Assembly (NCBI GenBank): GCA_045643185.1
Contig: JAZUKH010000050.1
Span: forward strand, 1 to 7,577
Length of the DNA: 7,577 nucleotides
Origin: RGIG464 sp045643185
GTDB lineage: Bacteria > Myxococcota_A > Bradymonadia > UBA4248
Direction of reading: 5' to 3'
In this document: piece after piece, positions 5,223 to 7,577 of the stretch
Layout: each line of letters begins with the position of its first letter
How positions within the stretch are numbered: the stretch's first letter is position 1
Made by a program: the position numbers and the translations under genes
Notes under the pieces: model-generated
The model's input: only the letters and a program-made list of their open reading frames with translations
Database searches by the model: none
What the model was told of the DNA's origin: nothing

Positions 5223-6479
5223 CTATAGATTCACCCATAAAGCGGGACGAACCGTGACACTACTGGCGTTAACAATGTTGCCACTGTTGTATAAGTTACC
5301 GCCACAACCGACGCTCGCGGCGTTGCCATCATCATTGCCCGGCGATCGGAGCCACCAGGAAGATAAACATTGAACATCTGTGCATGTGCTGTTTGAGGTA
5401 TAGGCTTCTGATTCAGAACCGTAAACATAAGCGCCTTTTATAACAACATAGCGCGTAGCCTCAGCCTGTCGGTCAGCAGCACTTGAAAAATATTTTTCAG
5501 CTTCTGCGATGCTAAGCAGGAAGATATGATCCGTCGTTGCATTGCCGGGAGGCGTGATGTAATCCGGATTGGCGTCGGCAGGGACGTTGGATGACACAAT
5601 TTTGGCCTTTTCAGCCGTTGTAAATGCCGTGTCAATGAAGTTGTCGCTCGTATAGCTCTTATTAGAGGTGTTGTAATCTGCATCATAGCCATTCAACCAC
5701 GATCGAATCGTACTCTTTTCCCAAGTAATGGTAATCCAAGCCGTGTTGTAGGGGCGCACATCGAGTGCCTTTTCGCTGATGATGAGGTATTGTCCGGATT
5801 CATTTTTGTCGAGTATGCGCCAGGTAATCGCTTCGTCCGTTGTGTTGGGATCATTATCCTGTTCATAATGACCAAAGGTAATCAGATCGCCTACGGAATA
5901 AGTTAAGCACGCGTTGTCTTTGCATCCGTTTTCGCAATTTTTCTCAGTGGTCGTTCCCGCCTCTTTGTCGCATACGAGCAGTGTTGTGTCGTCTTTGCAG
6001 ACATCCGCCGTGCATTTGGATGCGCTCACACACGCGTTGTCTTTGCACCCGTTTTCGCAATTTTTCTCAGTGGTCGTTCCCGCCGTTTTGTCGCATACGA
6101 GCAGTGTCGTGTCGTCTTTGCAGACATCCGCCGTGCATTTGGATGCGCTCACACACGCGTTGTCTTTGCATCCGTTGTCACATTTTTTCTCTGTTGTTGT
6201 TCCCGCCGTTTTCTCGCATACACGCAACGTTGTGTCGTCTTTGCAGACATCCGCAGTGCATTTTGTTGCATCCGAACAAGCGTTGTCTTTGCATCCGCTG
6301 TCACATTTTTTCTCTGTTGTTGTTCCAGACGCTTTGTCGCATACGATCAACGTCGTGCCGTCTTTGCAGACATCCGCTGTGCAAGCCTCGGAATCGTCAT
6401 CGGACGAGTCTGAACATGCACAGAAACAAGCTGAACAAGAGATCATAAGTGCCAATAAAGAAATAACTGATTTTTTCAT
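5223..6479 (-). CDS. Lipoprotein with four six-Cys repeats and a DUF6273-type C-terminal domain
   Basis: This is a 418-residue protein. The signal peptide MKKSVISLLALMISCSACFCAC offers several lipidation cysteines (15, 18 or 22), and an acidic Ser/Asp spacer follows. Residues 33-191 are four tandem repeats of 41 residues (the last 36), each with six cysteines in the pattern C-x4-C-x8-C-x11-C-x3-C-x4-C and the core CTADVCKDDTTL. Residues about 194-418 match the DUF6273 pattern: GDLITFGHYEQ, ITWRILD, a tryptophan and WLNGYD block, HIFLLSIAEAEKYF, WWLRSPG (375-381) and VRPALWV (410-416). Known DUF6273 proteins are mostly of unknown function and exported; ligand binding is a guess. The start ATG at 6479 has GGGA about six bases upstream and a near-consensus promoter about 80 bases upstream. 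The Cys-rich repeats resemble the secreted-type gene at the window start in style but not in spacing. Confidence 0.9.
   Translation of the reverse strand: MKKSVISLLALMISCSACFCACSDSSDDDSEACTADVCKDGTTLIVCDKASGTTTEKKCDSGCKDNACSDATKCTADVCKDDTTLRVCEKTAGTTTEKKCDNGCKDNACVSASKCTADVCKDDTTLLVCDKTAGTTTEKNCENGCKDNACVSASKCTADVCKDDTTLLVCDKEAGTTTEKNCENGCKDNACLTYSVGDLITFGHYEQDNDPNTTDEAITWRILDKNESGQYLIISEKALDVRPYNTAWITITWEKSTIRSWLNGYDADYNTSNKSYTSDNFIDTAFTTAEKAKIVSSNVPADANPDYITPPGNATTDHIFLLSIAEAEKYFSSAADRQAEATRYVVIKGAYVYGSESEAYTSNSTCTDVQCLSSWWLRSPGNDDGNAASVGCGGNLYNSGNIVNASSVTVRPALWVNL
5907..6383 (-). repeat. Four tandem 123-bp coding repeats (last one shorter)
   Basis: Units run 6383-6261, 6260-6138, 6137-6015 and 6014-5907 on the minus strand, with the same landmark recurring every 123 bases (6001, 6124, 6247, 6370). 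The two units nearest the C-terminal domain are almost identical and the N-terminal one is the most diverged, consistent with growth by duplication at the domain-proximal side. Confidence 0.93.
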
Positions 6480-6557
6480 AGGAATCCCAAAAGCTAGGCT
6501 TATCTAAATCAAACATAACGCATGCTAACGTGGATAAGCGTAAGAAAAGTCATTAAG

Positions 6558-6585
6558 ATTTTAAGCCCAAAATAATGGGTGTCAA
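6558..6585 (-). promoter_or_regulatory. Near-consensus sigma70 promoter for the 5223-6479 gene
   Basis: The minus strand has TTGACA (6580-6585) and TAAAAT (6558-6563) with 16 bases between. The spacer holds a small CCCA...TGGG inverted repeat that could be an operator. The predicted leader is about 70 bases. Confidence 0.65.
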
Positions 6586-6688
6586 ATCACATCCTTATTA
6601 ACAAAGTGAACGCCATGTCTTCATGGTGTAGTGAGATGAATGGTTGCTTCCGTTTCACCTCGTTATCTGAGAAGCAGTTGGAAGACAC

Positions 6689-6708
6689 ACGCAGGCTCAA
6701 GCCTACGT
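6689..6708. repeat. Short-loop hairpin
   Basis: Arms ACGCAGGCT and AGCCTACGT pair over nine positions with one mismatch around the 2-nt loop CA. Confidence 0.7.
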
Positions 6709-6764
6709 AGTTGTCGTTCGTTTTGATACGAAGTGAGACTTCTAAGGTCACATCGCTCTTTGTC

Positions 6765-6783
6765 CTAGCACTCGCGTGCTTAG
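6765..6783. repeat. Short-loop hairpin
   Basis: AGCAC, loop TCGC, GTGCT, extended by two more pairs across a single-base bulge. No T-run on either side. Confidence 0.6.
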
Positions 6784-6973
6784 AACGGCGCGCGAACCAT
6801 TCAATAAGTGTGCCGAAAAATAGTAATAAATTACAGATCGTTGTTACGATGAACGAATAATTGTGTTTAGGGCAGAGAACATGGAGAATAAGTGTATCAA
6901 CCAGAGCGGCTTGTTTGAAAGTTGATACAAATGGAGATGCGTGGAACACGCATTATCCGCAATGCGCTCTTGT

Positions 6974-6997
6974 AGAGACGCAAAGTTTTGCGTCTCT
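6974..6997. repeat. 24-bp palindrome, copy 2 of the dispersed element
   Basis: It differs from the copy at 5057-5080 only by A to G at position 12 (AGAGACGCAAAG / TTTTGCGTCTCT), and the shared stretch extends into TGT on the left and GC on the right. The 18-bp tandem array is absent here. Confidence 0.92.
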
Positions 6998-7151
6998 GCG
7001 AGGCGCGTGGAAATAGCGGGCTTGTGGAGGCGTATCGGCGTTAGCCGAAAGCCTTCGCTGTTTATTGCTACGACGTCGGGGTAGCCATACAGCAGTTTTC
7101 CGGGGACGGCCTCAAAGTCTTTTTCGTCCAATTCAAATATTAATGCTGCGG

Positions 7152-7261
7152 CTATTTTGACTCTAGTTTTGGAGTGTTTTCTTGTTCATATTTTTTGCAG
7201 AAGAAATTCCCAATGCCTGGGCAAAATCTTCTTGATGTAGTCGATAGGGGACACATTCATT
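7152..7261 (-). pseudogene. hipA: Fragment of a HipA-type toxin kinase, frameshifted
   Basis: The minus strand encodes NECVPYRLHQEDFAQALG followed by ISSAK (7261-7193). RLHQEDFAQALG is a hallmark of the HipA serine/threonine-kinase toxin family (E. coli HipA has RLPQEDMCQTFGLPSSVKYE). In frame the text then turns into NMNKK and stops. Adding one A to the six-A tract (7191-7196 on the plus strand) restores KKYEQENTPKLESK, which matches the family's expected K-Y-E after this motif, before a TAG at 7152-7154. Only about 35 residues of a family usually over 400 long are recognisable. The kinase catalytic motifs and a hipB partner are not found in the window, so this is a dead remnant. Confidence 0.7.
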
Positions 7262-7269
7262 AGGCCGCA

Positions 7270-7278
7270 CGTCTCTAC
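7270..7278 (-). repeat. Possible half-copy of the 24-bp palindrome
   Basis: Minus-strand GTAGAGACG equals the left edge (GT plus most of the arm) of both full copies. It abuts the upstream edge of the hipA fragment. Nine bases alone is weak evidence. Confidence 0.35.
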
Positions 7279-7311
7279 CAGCCCCCTTGCATTCCCCGGC
7301 GCTTTTTTTTT

Positions 7312-7354
7312 CGGCCGTGTGGAACTCGCTTCGTTCAAACAAGCCACACAGCCG
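7312..7354. repeat. Imperfect long hairpin
   Basis: CGGCCGTGTGG (7312-7322) pairs with CCACACAGCCG (7344-7354) over 11 positions with one mismatch. The 21-base loop contains a nested AAC...GTT pair. It lies next to a nine-T run (7303-7311). Confidence 0.7.
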
Positions 7355-7418
7355 TACCAACTTCAGGCACAGTTAAGATAAATCAACGTAAACTTCGTTT
7401 AGAGTCGGCGGCCGCGAA

Positions 7419-7482
7419 CTTGCCTTCGGCTTCGAACAAATCGCGTCCGCTCGCCCCATCTCAGTCTGCTTGCCTTCGGCTT
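7419..7482 (+). repeat. 14-bp direct repeat CTTGCCTTCGGCTT, two copies 50 bp apart
   Basis: Exact copies at 7419-7432 and 7469-7482, each with a GCC-TTC-GGC mini-hairpin at its centre. The second copy sits inside the ATCTCAG/CTGAGAT inverted pair. Confidence 0.8.
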
Positions 7483-7577
7483 TGCTACGGCTGAGATTTT
7501 GAATTTCTGACCAGACAAAACACTCTCAGCCGAGTAGTAACGTTACAGCGTAATAGCTCAGGAGCGTAGCCCCCACG

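Larger units (their letters stand above)
6586..7151. other. Gene-poor, probably decayed stretch
   Basis: Two overlapping minus-strand frames exist. The frame 6587-6949 codes 120 residues and has a hydrophobic stretch, ICNLLLFFGTLIEWF. The frame 6844-7131 codes 95 residues, opens with DEKDFEAVPGKLLYGYPDVV, and runs through the palindrome at 6974-6997. I recognise neither. Neither has a convincing ribosome site, and the palindrome inside the second argues against an intact gene. They could be pieces of broken genes. The rest is hairpins: 6689-6708, 6765-6783 and TCGGC-GTTA-GCCGA at 7035-7048. Confidence 0.5.
7262..7577. other. Non-coding repeat-rich end of the window
   Basis: No supportable gene. 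It holds the imperfect hairpin at 7312-7354, a 14-bp direct repeat at 7419-7432 and 7469-7482, an inverted pair ATCTCAG/CTGAGAT (7458-7464, 7491-7497), and the palindrome GTAACGTTAC (7537-7546). A minus-strand frame continues from the hipA remnant back to 7360, but that part crosses the hairpin repeat and has no recognisable similarity. Confidence 0.6.

Noticed and set aside
5907..6383. CRISPR-like array
   Set aside because: Units are contiguous 123-bp coding repeats with no spacers, all in frame with six conserved cysteines.
5914..6507. Plus-strand frame of 197 residues with four repeats
   Set aside because: It is the antisense image of the 123-bp repeats in the 5223-6479 gene; repetition keeps it open. 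No promoter or ribosome site was found.

Overview
The window looks like part of a chromosome from a Gram-negative, delta-proteobacterial-type organism (Myxococcota/Bradymonadales-like). This is inferred from protein style, not from a marker gene. It contains several exported lipoproteins with acidic or Pro/Glu-rich linkers, Asp/Cys-rich modular secreted proteins, a PQQ-like propeller lipoprotein, and an MltG with a Cys-containing insert. No rRNA, tRNA, CRISPR array or transposase was found.

Layout. Positions 1-932 hold the 3' part of a cysteine-rich secreted-type protein (+). It enters the window already open, and its first 180 bases are two nearly identical 90-bp units. A strong bidirectional hairpin terminator (956-989) separates it from the convergent lipoprotein gene 1023-2702 (-), which has an uncharacterised N-terminal domain and a PQQ-like beta-propeller. 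Upstream of that, with its own terminator (2728-2754) and a good sigma70-type promoter (3683-3711), is a second lipoprotein gene, 2762-3637 (-), with a PPC-like beta domain, a charged linker and a small beta domain. A divergent intergenic region (3638-3902) carries three similar hairpin units and leads into mltG (3903-5012, +), which encodes the membrane-anchored endolytic murein transglycosylase.

Positions 5013-5222 lie between convergent genes and are almost entirely short repeats: a perfect 24-bp palindrome, three 18-bp tandem units, and two copies of a G/C-block hairpin element, one of which is placed to terminate the next gene. Gene 5223-6479 (-) encodes a lipoprotein with four 41-residue six-cysteine repeats and a C-terminal DUF6273-type domain, with a near-consensus promoter at 6558-6585.

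From about 6586 to the end there is no convincing intact gene. This part contains a second copy of the 24-bp palindrome, several short-loop hairpins, and a recognisable frameshifted fragment of a HipA-type toxin kinase (7152-7261, -). It reads as a decayed accessory segment.

The five genes do not form one pathway. All of the products are exported, envelope-bound or membrane-anchored. The most distinctive features are the Cys-rich repeat proteins and the dense, apparently genome-dispersed palindromic elements.
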